The notes under the pieces: model-generated
What the model was told of the DNA's origin: nothing
Databases searched by the model: none
Seen by the model: only the letters and a program-made list of their open reading frames with translations
Position numbers and translations under genes: made by a program
In this document: piece after piece, positions 54,302 to 63,186 of the stretch
Layout of the letters: each line of letters starts with the position of its first letter
Numbering within the stretch: position 1 is the stretch's first letter
From: Pedobacter alluvionis
GTDB taxonomy: Bacteria > Bacteroidota > Bacteroidia > Sphingobacteriales > Sphingobacteriaceae
DNA: 64,000 nucleotides
Reading direction: 5' to 3'
NCBI RefSeq assembly: GCF_003664035.1
Contig: NZ_RCCK01000010.1
Span: 310,001-374,000 of the forward strand

Positions 54302-56152
54302 ATGAAAAAAATATCGAGTATCCTACTTTGTCTTTTATTTTTTTTTAAAAGTGCCGAAGCACAAAAGATCTATATCGATTCCTTAAATCATTTGTTGGCA
54401 CAGAACAGCATTTCGAAAGAGGAAAAGGCAAATCTGCTCTGCAAACTGGCCAAGGCAAATTTTGAAAAAAACCTTCAGCTTTCTTTTCAGCAAGCCAATG
54501 AGGCCCTTAAGGTTGGAGAAGGGTTAAAGGACGGGAAGAGTAAAGCCATGGCCTACGCAACACTGGTTCATTTGTACGTGTGGAAAAAGGACTTGAAAAG
54601 TGCCTATGCAAGTTTAGACAGTGCCATGTACTATGCACATAAAACAAAAGACCGCGTTACATTGGGTTTTGTATGGTTCAGAAGTGGTTGGTTAGACCTG
54701 GTGAACGATGATAATGATAAATCAGCGGCAAAGTTGCTTAAGGCACTTGATTTTTTAAAGGGTCAGCATGCAGATGACTACGAAAGTACCATATATCATT
54801 ATCTGGCCAGTTTTTATGGCTATGGCAATGATCCATCAAAACAGCAGAAATACGCCCGTTTATGTTATTTAAGTGCAATAAAAAGTAAACAGATTGACCT
54901 GTTAAATAATGCCTATCTTACTATCGGACAAACTTATTTTGACCGTTTTAAGCTTAATACGCTAAAACGTAATCTGCTCGACTCTGCATTGTTTACCTAT
55001 AAAAAGTCACTTCAGCTTTCAAAAAAGCAGGAGGGCCGTATGCTTATTTACAGCAATACTGCTGCGGCAGCTTTAAATACCGCCAATGTTTATTTTCAAT
55101 ACTTTCCGCCTTCATATCGCGATAGTGCCGAAAAATATGTCGATATCGCAATGGGTATTGCTACAAAAACAAATTTATTGGAGGTTTTACTAAACTGCTA
55201 TGGATTAAGAAGCGAATATGCGCTACGCGACGGAAATTATGATGAAGCAGAAAATCTATTGCTCACCGGATTGGGTAAAATTTCTGGCAGTATAATAAAA
55301 ATGCCTTTAACTCAGGCACGGATATACCAGGGGCTTGCAACTATTGCCGAAAAAAAGGGTAACCAGCAGACTGCCTTAAACTATTTGAAGCAATATTTTA
55401 ATTATTATAAAAAGGCTTTTGATGAAGAAAAAATTAACAGCACCATTAGAATAGAAGCTCAATATCAATCTGAAAAAAAAGCGCAGGAGATAGCCTATTT
55501 ACACCAACAGACCAAGTATACAAAAAAACTGAATGCTTATTACATCATTTCAGGTTTGACGGGGATTGCCGCTTTGCTTTTACTGCTCATCTCTTATAAT
55601 TATAAACTCAAGGCATCGATTAGAAAACAAGAGCTGATCGACCAGGGAAAAAAGGCCGCAGAATTAAAGGCACAGCTAAAAGAGGCGGAAGCTATGCAAC
55701 TTCAAACGGAGCAGGTTTTACTTAAAGAGCGTCAGGAGCGATTGGAGAAAGAAGTATTGGCCAGTAATTTACAAATTGAAGAAAAAAATGAACTACTGGA
55801 GCTCATACCAGAAAAGGTAAATATTGGAAGCCATCTTTCGCTTGATGAGCAGATTAAACGGATTGTGAATCAGCAGAAAAGGATGGATAAAGAATTTGAG
55901 GAATATAAGACAGATTTTTTTGATACTAATCCTGTTTTTTTTGAACGCCTGCAAGAGAAAGCAAACCAGACACTTACGCGGCTTGATTTAAAATATTGTT
56001 CTTATATGCTAATGGGTTTAACCAATAAAGAGGTTTCCATCCGTTTAGGTATCGAACCGAAAAGTGTGCGCATGAGCCGTTACCGGATTAAACAAAAGCT
56101 GGGTTTGGGAAAAGAAGAGGATTTGAATCTGTTTCTGCAGCAGTTAGGGTAA
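54302..56152 (+). CDS. TPR-membrane-LuxR-type regulator
   Basis: 616 residues from ATG 54302. A signal/anchor-like N-terminus (MKKISSILLCLLFFFKSAEA) is followed by TPR-like helical repeats (about 25-395), a single membrane helix near 410-432 (YYIISGLTGIAALLLLLISYNY), a charged coiled coil (about 435-500) and a C-terminal LuxR-type helix-turn-helix (LKYCSYMLMGLTNKEVSIRLGIEPKSVRMSRYRIKQKL). The layout is that of a one-component membrane regulator: extracytoplasmic TPR domain as sensor, DNA-binding domain in the cytoplasm. The shared heptamer arrays next to it and at 51705 are candidate binding sites, including for autoregulation. The binding is inferred, not shown. Confidence 0.9.
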   Translation: MKKISSILLCLLFFFKSAEAQKIYIDSLNHLLAQNSISKEEKANLLCKLAKANFEKNLQLSFQQANEALKVGEGLKDGKSKAMAYATLVHLYVWKKDLKSAYASLDSAMYYAHKTKDRVTLGFVWFRSGWLDLVNDDNDKSAAKLLKALDFLKGQHADDYESTIYHYLASFYGYGNDPSKQQKYARLCYLSAIKSKQIDLLNNAYLTIGQTYFDRFKLNTLKRNLLDSALFTYKKSLQLSKKQEGRMLIYSNTAAAALNTANVYFQYFPPSYRDSAEKYVDIAMGIATKTNLLEVLLNCYGLRSEYALRDGNYDEAENLLLTGLGKISGSIIKMPLTQARIYQGLATIAEKKGNQQTALNYLKQYFNYYKKAFDEEKINSTIRIEAQYQSEKKAQEIAYLHQQTKYTKKLNAYYIISGLTGIAALLLLLISYNYKLKASIRKQELIDQGKKAAELKAQLKEAEAMQLQTEQVLLKERQERLEKEVLASNLQIEEKNELLELIPEKVNIGSHLSLDEQIKRIVNQQKRMDKEFEEYKTDFFDTNPVFFERLQEKANQTLTRLDLKYCSYMLMGLTNKEVSIRLGIEPKSVRMSRYRIKQKLGLGKEEDLNLFLQQLG

Positions 56153-56351
56153 ATGCTCTTCCAATAGGCTCAGAATAACATCTTTTGCGATTTATCCCTT
56201 AGGGGATGCGTCAGTTAGTATCATTGCTTTTCTATTGGTACCGGACACCGATATCAGTTTACCTTTATCTGTATCAGGATAAAATTAATCTAAAATGGAA
56301 ACAGGCCAGAAGTAAAATTTTTCTTTCGTTATACTCACGGATTTATTTATT

Positions 56352-56390
56352 TTTATTTAGTATGATTATAAATAAATAATTTAGATTTGC
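56352..56390 (+). promoter_or_regulatory. Siderophore receptor promoter with Fur-like palindrome
   Basis: A perfect inverted pair TTTATTTA (56352-56359) and TAAATAAA (56369-56376), 9 nt apart, precedes TAGATTTGC (56382-56390), an exact TAnnTTTGC -7 box. The AT-rich dyad overlaps the -33 area, as expected for iron-dependent repression. The gene starts at 56418. Confidence 0.6.
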
Positions 56391-56417
56391 GCAATTATCA
56401 AATAAACCAATTTTTTT

Positions 56418-58775
56418 ATGCTTAAAAATCTACAAAAGTGCCGTTTCGAGAGATTCTATTTCAGAAACAGAGGACTACTGTTTCTATTATTGCCCGTATT
56501 TTTATTATTATCATTTACTGCAGGCGCGCAGACTGCTATGCTAAGTGGTACCGTAAAAACGGCAGATGGGAAACCGGCAGATTTCATAACAGTATCCATT
56601 CCGGAATTAACTAAGAGTACAATGACCAATGAAAGGGGTGAGTTTTCATTCAGCCGTTTACCATTGGGAAGTTATAAAGTGGTTGCCAAAGCGCTAACTT
56701 CTTTGGCGCTGGAGCAGCAGGTGAATCTGGTTGCAGGCAACAGAAATAAGGTAAGTTTTATACTTTCTGAAACTTCAAAGCAATTGGAAGAGGTACATAT
56801 CCTGTCGAGCAAAAGCAAGAAACTGGCCAGTAAGAAAACCGATTACGTAGCCAGGATGCCACTGGAAAATCTTGAAAATCCGCAGGTATATAGTGTGGTT
56901 AGCAAGGAACTTTTAAAAGAACAGCTTACCGTTGATATTAAAAGTGCCGTTCAGAATACTCCGGGCGCGGTGGCCTATAACTTTCCTGCGGGGGGCGTGG
57001 GCATTGCCTTTAGGGGTTTCATCAGCGGTGTTAATGCCAGAAATGGCATGGAGACATCTGCTACCCGCTCGTCACTTGATATTTCCAATGTGGAAAGGAT
57101 CGAGGTACTGAAAGGACCTTCGGGCACTTTATTTGGTTCTTCTGTTTCTTCATTTGGCGGTGTGGTAAACCTGGTAACCAAGAAACCTTTTGATAGTGCT
57201 GGTGTGGAAATCTCTTACACAGGCGGAAGTTACAACCTGAACCGTCTTACTGCTGATGTGAATACCCCGCTTAACAAAGACAAATCTGTACTGTTCAGGA
57301 TCAATGTGGCGGTAAACAAAGAAGCCAGCTTCCTGAGCTACGGTTTCAATAATACCTATGCCATTGCACCTACGCTGACCTATAAGGTATCTGACAAGCT
57401 TAGCTTTAACCTGGATGCAGAACTTTTTAATGCAAACAATACACGCCGTACCTACAACACTTATACCGCCAGTTCAGGGATAAAGACTCCTGGAGAGGTT
57501 TTATTGGATTACAAGACCTCTATGTTCCATGATGACAATAGTGGTAAAACTTCTGCTTCAAAAATCTTTGCACAGGCAGTATATGAAATTTCAGATAATT
57601 GGAAATCGACAACCTTATTCTCTTTTGTAGTTGAAGACGTTGATTATAGCTACCAGTCTTATGCAAACTGGACCTCACCAAGCCAGGTAACCAGACAGGT
57701 GGGTTTATGGGGGCCGATTTCGAATAACTATACCAATATCCAGCAGAATATAAACGGTCAGTTTTCAACCGGTGGAATAAAACATAAATTCCTGGGCGGT
57801 TTAAACTATAGATTCTATGACGGTAGTCGCCGTGCAGGAGGAAATGTACTTACCCTTGATAACATAGATGTAACCAAAACCTTTGCTCCGATAAGAAGAA
57901 AGGCAGTTGATGCAGGACTTATATATTATACCTCTGCCATAGCAGACCAGGAGACCTGGAGTGCCTATGCCTCTGATGTGGTTAACTTCACTGATAGGCT
58001 TTCGGCAATGTTAAGCCTGCGTTTGGACAGGTTCGAACGCAGAAAAGTGGCCGCTACAGAAGGATTTAAGCAAACGGCTTTATCTCCTAAATTGGGCTTG
58101 GTTTACCAGGTGGTTAAAAATAAGGTATCGCTATTTGGTAACTACATGAATGGCTTCCAGAATCTTGCCCCTGTAACACAACCCGATGGAAGTACATTAG
58201 TTCTCGATCCGGTTTATGCCGTTCAATATGAAGGCGGTATAAAAGCAGAGCTTTTCAATAAAAAATTAAGTGCTACAGCCAGCTATTATAATATTGCGAT
58301 CGATAATGCGACCCGTGTAGAAGCCAATTTTACGTTCCAGGACGGAAAACAGAAAAGTAAAGGTATCGATCTTGAACTGATTGGGAATCCAGTTGCGGGC
58401 TTGAGTATTGTTGCAGGTTATGCGTACAATGATAACCGCATCGTAAAATCAAGCAATCCAGCCATAGAGGGTAACAAAGCAGTTTCTTCGCCAGAAAATG
58501 TGGCGAACTTTTGGGTAACCTATACCTTACAGAACAAGTTAAAGGGGCTGGGGCTGGGTTTCGGCGCCAATTATGTGGATGATAATTTCTTCACTACCGA
58601 TAATACTTTCTACATGCCATCTTATACGGTTTATGATGCCACCTTATTTTATGAGCAGCCTAAGTGGAGGCTTGGTTTAAAGCTGAACAACATTAGCAAT
58701 AGAAAATATTGGGACCTTGGCGGAAACTCGCAGGCACCAAGAAACGCAATGGCCAGCTTGTCATTTAAATTTTAA
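56418..58775 (+). CDS. TonB-dependent siderophore receptor
   Basis: 785 residues. After a signal sequence (to about residue 38) comes a carboxypeptidase-like domain (MLSGTVKTADGKPADFITVSI), then plug motifs TPGAVAYNFPAGGVGIAFRGF, VERIEVLKGPSGTLFGSSVSSFGGVVNLVTKKP and a barrel that ends with FYEQPKWRLGLKLNNISNRKYWDLGG...SLSFKF, which is the FhuA/FecA-type siderophore receptor C-terminal pattern. It is followed by a PepSY protein, a partner usual in ferric-siderophore uptake loci. An internal terminator-like hairpin lies between the two genes. Confidence 0.93.
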   Translation: MLKNLQKCRFERFYFRNRGLLFLLLPVFLLLSFTAGAQTAMLSGTVKTADGKPADFITVSIPELTKSTMTNERGEFSFSRLPLGSYKVVAKALTSLALEQQVNLVAGNRNKVSFILSETSKQLEEVHILSSKSKKLASKKTDYVARMPLENLENPQVYSVVSKELLKEQLTVDIKSAVQNTPGAVAYNFPAGGVGIAFRGFISGVNARNGMETSATRSSLDISNVERIEVLKGPSGTLFGSSVSSFGGVVNLVTKKPFDSAGVEISYTGGSYNLNRLTADVNTPLNKDKSVLFRINVAVNKEASFLSYGFNNTYAIAPTLTYKVSDKLSFNLDAELFNANNTRRTYNTYTASSGIKTPGEVLLDYKTSMFHDDNSGKTSASKIFAQAVYEISDNWKSTTLFSFVVEDVDYSYQSYANWTSPSQVTRQVGLWGPISNNYTNIQQNINGQFSTGGIKHKFLGGLNYRFYDGSRRAGGNVLTLDNIDVTKTFAPIRRKAVDAGLIYYTSAIADQETWSAYASDVVNFTDRLSAMLSLRLDRFERRKVAATEGFKQTALSPKLGLVYQVVKNKVSLFGNYMNGFQNLAPVTQPDGSTLVLDPVYAVQYEGGIKAELFNKKLSATASYYNIAIDNATRVEANFTFQDGKQKSKGIDLELIGNPVAGLSIVAGYAYNDNRIVKSSNPAIEGNKAVSSPENVANFWVTYTLQNKLKGLGLGFGANYVDDNFFTTDNTFYMPSYTVYDATLFYEQPKWRLGLKLNNISNRKYWDLGGNSQAPRNAMASLSFKF

Positions 58776-58782
58776 GTAACCA

Positions 58783-58811
58783 GGGAGAGGCGCTGAGCCT
58801 CTCCCGTTTTT
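58783..58811 (+). terminator. Attenuator-like terminator between receptor and PepSY gene
   Basis: GGGAGAGGC pairs perfectly with GCCTCTCCC around GCTGA and is followed by GTTTTT. Only 6 bp separate it from the next start codon, so a fraction of transcripts probably ends here and lowers PepSY expression. Confidence 0.85.
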
Positions 58812-58816
58812 ATAAT

Positions 58817-60046
58817 ATGCTTACAGATAAACCGAAAAGCCCATCTAAACCGAGAAAATCTACGTTCCGGCGCGTCGTCGAATGGTTGCACCTTTGGCTT
58901 GGACTTAGCTCTGGAGTCATTGTCTTTGTGGTCTGTCTGACTGGTGGAATCTGGGTATGGCGCCATGAAGTCTGGCATTTTACCGAAAAGTATCAGCGTG
59001 TACCTGTTCAGGAAAAACCTTTTCTGGCTCCTTCGGTGCTGATTGCCAAATCAGGTAACTATCTCCGGGCAAAAGACCATACTGAAATTACTCTACAGGG
59101 TATCACCTATGGCCGGGCTGGTCGATCGGTGATGTGTTCCTATGGATTACCCGATGAAAAATCTGCTGAGATTTATCTCAATCCCTACACAGCCGAAATT
59201 ATTAAAGACAAACGGGCATCTGCCGCATCAGAAAACTTCTTTATTTTCATCAGGGCCGGACACCGTTTTTTCTGGCTTCCCCGAAACATAGGAAGTCCAC
59301 TCGTAGGTGCTGCCTGCATCGTGTTCCTGGTTATTCTCATTACCGGTCTGATCTGGTGGTATCCCAAAAAATGGACTAACAAAACCAGGGAAAAAAGTTT
59401 CAGAATAAAATGGGATGCCAAATGGAAGCGGCTGAACATTGACTTGCATAATGTGCTTGGATTTTATAGCTTCATCTTTGTGATCCTGCTTACTGTTACA
59501 GGGATTGTATTTACTTTTGAGTGGTTTGAAAAAGCGATTTACAGCGGGCTGACATGGAAAGAAAAAACGGCGTACGAAAAGCCGCCACTTTCGGATACCA
59601 CCATTACCCAGATCAAGTATCAGCAGCCTGTAGATTTACTGTGGAGCAGGATGAATACCGTATACGATCGTCAGAAAATAGGTACCCTCTGGATCAGTGT
59701 ACCAGAAAAAGCAGAGGAACCTTACCGTGTATCGGTCAATTTTGGAGACGGAACGATCCTGTATAATTCCCGCATTCATTATTATGATGGAAAAACATTG
59801 AAAAAACTGCATTGGAAGAGTGATAGGGCTGTTGATTATGAGAAACTCTCAGTAGGAGAGAAAATATTTCGTATGAATTTTGATATCCACACCGGTCAGA
59901 TCCTGGGATTGCCAACCAAAATCCTGGCCTTCATTGCCTGTATTATTGGTGCGAGCCTGCCTGTTACCGGGGTAATTATCTGGTACAACCGCAAATGGGG
60001 AAAAAAGAAGAAAAAGAAATCGGGTTTAGAACAATCCATGGAGTAG
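58817..60046 (+). CDS. PepSY-domain membrane protein (ferric reductase-like)
   Basis: 409 residues with four membrane helices: residues 22-50 (EWLHLWLGLSSGVIVFVVCLTGGIWVW), about 170-190, 215-240 and 370-392. PepSY-type features include the HLWLGL start, RLNIDLHNVLGFYSFIFVILLTVTGIVFTFEWF, MNFDIHTGQILGLPTKILAFIACIIGASLPVTGVIIWYNRK. Membrane His residues suggest haem binding. It probably reduces ferric siderophores or assists with release. Follows the siderophore receptor by 42 bp with a hairpin between. Confidence 0.92.
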   Translation: MLTDKPKSPSKPRKSTFRRVVEWLHLWLGLSSGVIVFVVCLTGGIWVWRHEVWHFTEKYQRVPVQEKPFLAPSVLIAKSGNYLRAKDHTEITLQGITYGRAGRSVMCSYGLPDEKSAEIYLNPYTAEIIKDKRASAASENFFIFIRAGHRFFWLPRNIGSPLVGAACIVFLVILITGLIWWYPKKWTNKTREKSFRIKWDAKWKRLNIDLHNVLGFYSFIFVILLTVTGIVFTFEWFEKAIYSGLTWKEKTAYEKPPLSDTTITQIKYQQPVDLLWSRMNTVYDRQKIGTLWISVPEKAEEPYRVSVNFGDGTILYNSRIHYYDGKTLKKLHWKSDRAVDYEKLSVGEKIFRMNFDIHTGQILGLPTKILAFIACIIGASLPVTGVIIWYNRKWGKKKKKKSGLEQSME

Positions 60047-60305
60047 CTGGCCAGGTAGCAACGGGGGGAGTTAGCATTAAGTTTACAAAGCTTGGCGCTA
60101 TCCTGCTAAACATACTCCTTACTTCCGTAAGGAACGGAATATAGGTTTTTCATCAATTGAGTTTGCAGACATAACATTCGAAACTATTTATACCCGTTTT
60201 CCTTACAGAGTAAGAGATTGCTGCTGATGTTGAGAAATGTTCTGAAAGCTCTTTCATCGACCCGAAAATGGAACCTCGGGATAACAAATATTGATTGTAG
60301 GATTT

Positions 60306-60845
60306 TTAACCGCGATCAACAACTTCTAAAATACGTTTTAACCGTTCTGCTACCGTTGTATCACCCGCAATTTCTATTACAGGGCAGTTCAGGCTTCCCA
60401 GCCAATTTTCGTGGATCCCTATATTTCTGCCTGTAAAAGAACGGTCGTCGTATTTTGATGCCCAATCTATAAATTCCAGAAATAATTTGTGCCGTTGCGC
60501 ATCGTCATAAATCTGATTTCCATAACGTTCTATTTCCCTTTGCACCAGGCGTTTCATCCTGATTTCTTTTGGCAGGTAAAGGAAAACCGCAAGGTCGAAC
60601 ATTTGTTTCCATTCCTCGCCCCAGCTTACCAGCGAGCCGCCAACAATATAGTTTTCCGATTTTCTTAATTCGTCTTTAAGCAACTGGCTCCGTAATTGGG
60701 CTTCTCTCTTTACGGTATACGGAACAGCAGATTTTTCCCAGAAAAAACTATCCGTATCAAAGTAGGGGATATTTAACCGGGCAGATAACGTTTCGCCCAA
60801 AGTGGTAGAGCCTGCACAGGATGCACCAAGAATATGGATTTTCAT
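60306..60845 (-). CDS. P-loop kinase-like protein with a modified Walker A
   Basis: 179 residues from the ATG at 60845. The N-terminal strand and loop read KIHILGASCAGSTTLGE: the canonical Lys of G-x4-G-K-S/T is Ser. The fold resembles shikimate kinase or adenylate kinase: LNIPYFDTDSFFW after the loop, IVGGSLVSWGEEWKQMFDLAVFLYLP with the Walker-B-like strand, MKRLVQREIERYG lid, and a VIEIAGDTTVAERLKRILEVV end. Such K-less forms occur as a subgroup of this family. Substrate unknown. The gene has a weak hairpin about 170 bp downstream and no operon partner. Confidence 0.82.
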   Translation of the reverse strand: MKIHILGASCAGSTTLGETLSARLNIPYFDTDSFFWEKSAVPYTVKREAQLRSQLLKDELRKSENYIVGGSLVSWGEEWKQMFDLAVFLYLPKEIRMKRLVQREIERYGNQIYDDAQRHKLFLEFIDWASKYDDRSFTGRNIGIHENWLGSLNCPVIEIAGDTTVAERLKRILEVVDRG

Positions 60846-60863
60846 GGAATAAAGATATTGCAA

Positions 60864-61208
60864 ATTGTTTTAACGGTTTGTTAAAACTTGTAATGTGGTG
60901 AGGTTAAAGGCATCTTCTTTTGGATAACTTCTCATTAAAAAGGTACATTTAATGGATTGTGGGTCATCAAGAGCACTTGTTCGCGACCCGCTTATGAGTA
61001 TAAGTTTATCATCACTGCTTTCCATAATTCTCAACGTGTTAATATGCGATCCTGCTTCGATTTTAACAATAAGCCTATTGGTAGACGTTGGGCCTACTAT
61101 CAAATTAAGGAACAGCCACTTTCACTGAAATACACAATAAATCACCAAAAGCAGGAAACAAACATTTTTAGTGACATTCCCAATAATTATACTCCGCCAG
61201 AGTGTTAT
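60864..61208. other. Intergenic region, unassigned
   Basis: 345 bp. Open frames exist on both strands (minus 60870-61103; plus 60957-61262), and neither shows a domain. The minus-strand frame has a plausible protein composition (MIVGPTSTNRLIVKIEAG...) but no start context or neighbour, so it is left unassigned. Confidence 0.3.
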
Positions 61209-61685
61209 TTATTTAAGAGTGCTATAAATCCTGTTCTGAAATGGATTTATCTTTTTATCTGAATAATAAGTTGCAGAGACAACGTGGCCAAGTATGGCAT
61301 GCAATTCAAGTAAAATAGAGTTTTTCATTTTCGGATTAAAATAGATTACATAATAAAATTCCGGTGGCTGTTCAGGATCCAGATAAATCCCCTTTAAGCT
61401 AAATCCCAAAATCTTTTTATCAAGTTTTTGTAGCTCTTTGGAGCTAAAATTGGTTTCCTTTAAGTACTTGGTTGGAGCCTCATTTCTATTGTATGAAACA
61501 AGGATGTCACCAGACTTTAACCATTCCAAGGTGAAATCGCCAGCCGGCATTTTATGCATAGGCTGCCAACGGGCTCTATTGTCCTTAGTTTCCAAACTCA
61601 TAGAGAGATATGGTGCCGAGACCTGTCCATATGTTCCCTGCCAAATCACAAAAAGAACGAATGTTGATAAGATATGCTTTATCAT
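61209..61685 (-). CDS. Hypothetical secreted protein
   Basis: 158 residues with a signal peptide (MIKHILSTFVLFVIWQGTYGQ). The mature region is rich in aromatic and basic residues and has no Cys: MSLETKDNRARWQPMHKMPAGDFTLEW, FYYVIYFNPKMKNSILLELHAILGHVVSATYYSDKK. I do not recognise a family. It lies 1 bp downstream of a short Cys-containing gene, which suggests a two-gene operon. Confidence 0.6.
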   Translation of the reverse strand: MIKHILSTFVLFVIWQGTYGQVSAPYLSMSLETKDNRARWQPMHKMPAGDFTLEWLKSGDILVSYNRNEAPTKYLKETNFSSKELQKLDKKILGFSLKGIYLDPEQPPEFYYVIYFNPKMKNSILLELHAILGHVVSATYYSDKKINPFQNRIYSTLK

Positions 61686-61686
61686 T

Positions 61687-61842
61687 TTAATTGGATTGAA
61701 GACCTGTACATGTGGCTGTACCGTTTAAACGGGTTCTTGGATCACCAGGATTTGAACTCTGCTCATAATCTGATTTTAACATCAGGTCATCTTTGTTAAT
61801 CTCCTTCTTACAAGATGTAATGATTGAGAATTTTAAAAACAT
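61687..61842 (-). CDS. Short (51-residue) Cys-containing peptide
   Basis: It starts with a short hydrophobic segment and Cys (MFLKFSIITSCKKEIN) and ends NGTATCTGLQSN, 1 bp before the ATG of the secreted protein gene. A longer version of the signal seems missing; the upstream ATG at 61873 in another frame gives MKKSILNSKLNVF..., so a frameshift in the signal region is possible. Such small Cys-bearing exported peptides accompany transporter operons in Bacteroidota, but the family is not identified. Confidence 0.45.
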   Translation of the reverse strand: MFLKFSIITSCKKEINKDDLMLKSDYEQSSNPGDPRTRLNGTATCTGLQSN

Positions 61843-62253
61843 TGAGCTTAGAATTTAAAATAGATTTTTTCATTTAATTGATTTTATAATACGTTATGTA
61901 CTCTGGTAGAATACTTTGATAGCACTACTTATTATGACAAGTTTGTCAACCCAATGTTGTATGTCGGCTACAAATAAATATTTAACAACTGGGGTTCCCA
62001 GTCTAGCGCAACTCTTGGTACTTAGCCGGAACAAGGCCTGACTTGTGCTTTCGTTAACTCATTAATTGTTCAAATTAAAAAATCTAAAACACCTGGAACC
62101 CTTTTGATCAGGCAAAGGAAATGACAACCCAATTATATCTTTGGAATTACTGTTCTTCTCAGTATTTGCTTGTAAATCATTTAAATAGCTGATACTGCTC
62201 ATATTTTTAACATGGTTTTTTTACAAACTTTATGCTAATAAACAGAGCGCAAT
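61843..62253. other. Intergenic region before the stress protein gene
   Basis: About 410 bp of AT-rich DNA without a gene. No clear promoter box; the word TTATGCTAAT at 62230 is close to the ATG at 62254. Confidence 0.4.
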
Positions 62254-63129
62254 ATGAAAAAGATCCTGGTACCTGTTGATTTCTCTCCGGCAGCAGAGAA
62301 CGCAGCTAATTATGCAACTGATCTGGCCTACAACATTGGGGCGAGGATAGAACTATTCAATGTTTTTCAGGTTCCTGTGGTCTCTCCCGTTGCAGCATCG
62401 ATGGTATGGCCTTATCAAGAGTACAGCCAGATGGAAGATGACGCTAAAAAAGCATTGGAGAAATTGCTTCATAAGGTCGAAAAGAAATATGAAGCTGCCT
62501 ATCAAGATTATAGCCTTAAACCAGAAGTGTATGCGAGATCTGTTCGTGGAGAAGTGGATGATGAGGTTTATAAATATTTTACCGAATGTAAAATGAACCT
62601 TGTTGTAATGGGATTAAACAGTGCAAGCAAGTTCTCCAAAATTTTAATCGGCAGTAATGCCAGAAAAATGATTGAGCGCGAAATACCGCTTTTATTGATC
62701 CCCACAGGCTACCAGTTCAGGAAGCCTAAAAAAATTGCTTTCGCCACCGATTTTAGCCACAGTGACATTCCTGTTTTATGTGCGCTTGCCGAATTTGCAA
62801 AACCTTTTAATGCCGATATACTCATTATGCATACAGGTAATTCAACATCAGATCCGGCAGTTTACAAAGAAACAATGGAAGGTTTTTTGAATCGGGTTGC
62901 CGACAGAGTCAACTATAGAAATATCTACCACAGGCATGTAAACAGTAAGCGGGTTAAGGATGGCCTGGACTGGATAGTAGAAAATGGTCAGATCGATATG
63001 CTAGCGATGGTACACCGGAAACACGGCTTTTTTTATCGCTTGTTTAATGGTAGCTACACGCTGAACATGTCTGATCATATTCAGATCCCGCTTCTGGTTT
63101 TACCGCCTGAACATCGCATTCCGATGTAA
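62254..63129 (+). CDS. Double universal stress protein (UspA fold)
   Basis: 291 residues holding two Usp domains (about 1-152 and 158-285). The first ends with LVVMGLNSASKFSKILIGSNARKMIEREIPLLLIP, containing a variation of the nucleotide-binding G-x2-G-x9-G-S/T pattern. The second begins KKIAFATDFSHSDIPVL and ends DHIQIPLLVLPPE. It modulates stress survival, probably with ATP or cAMP bound. The alcohol dehydrogenase starts 57 bp further on the same strand, consistent with a shared energy-stress response. Confidence 0.93.
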   Translation: MKKILVPVDFSPAAENAANYATDLAYNIGARIELFNVFQVPVVSPVAASMVWPYQEYSQMEDDAKKALEKLLHKVEKKYEAAYQDYSLKPEVYARSVRGEVDDEVYKYFTECKMNLVVMGLNSASKFSKILIGSNARKMIEREIPLLLIPTGYQFRKPKKIAFATDFSHSDIPVLCALAEFAKPFNADILIMHTGNSTSDPAVYKETMEGFLNRVADRVNYRNIYHRHVNSKRVKDGLDWIVENGQIDMLAMVHRKHGFFYRLFNGSYTLNMSDHIQIPLLVLPPEHRIPM

Positions 63130-63186
63130 AGCCGGACGATCATAGTATAAAACTTAATTGTACAAATCTATTCCTAAACCAAAAAC

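Noticed and set aside
60118..60145. TCCTTAC-TTCC-GTAAGGA hairpin downstream of the PepSY gene
   Set aside because: Weak stem and the T run begins too far from it; could be chance.
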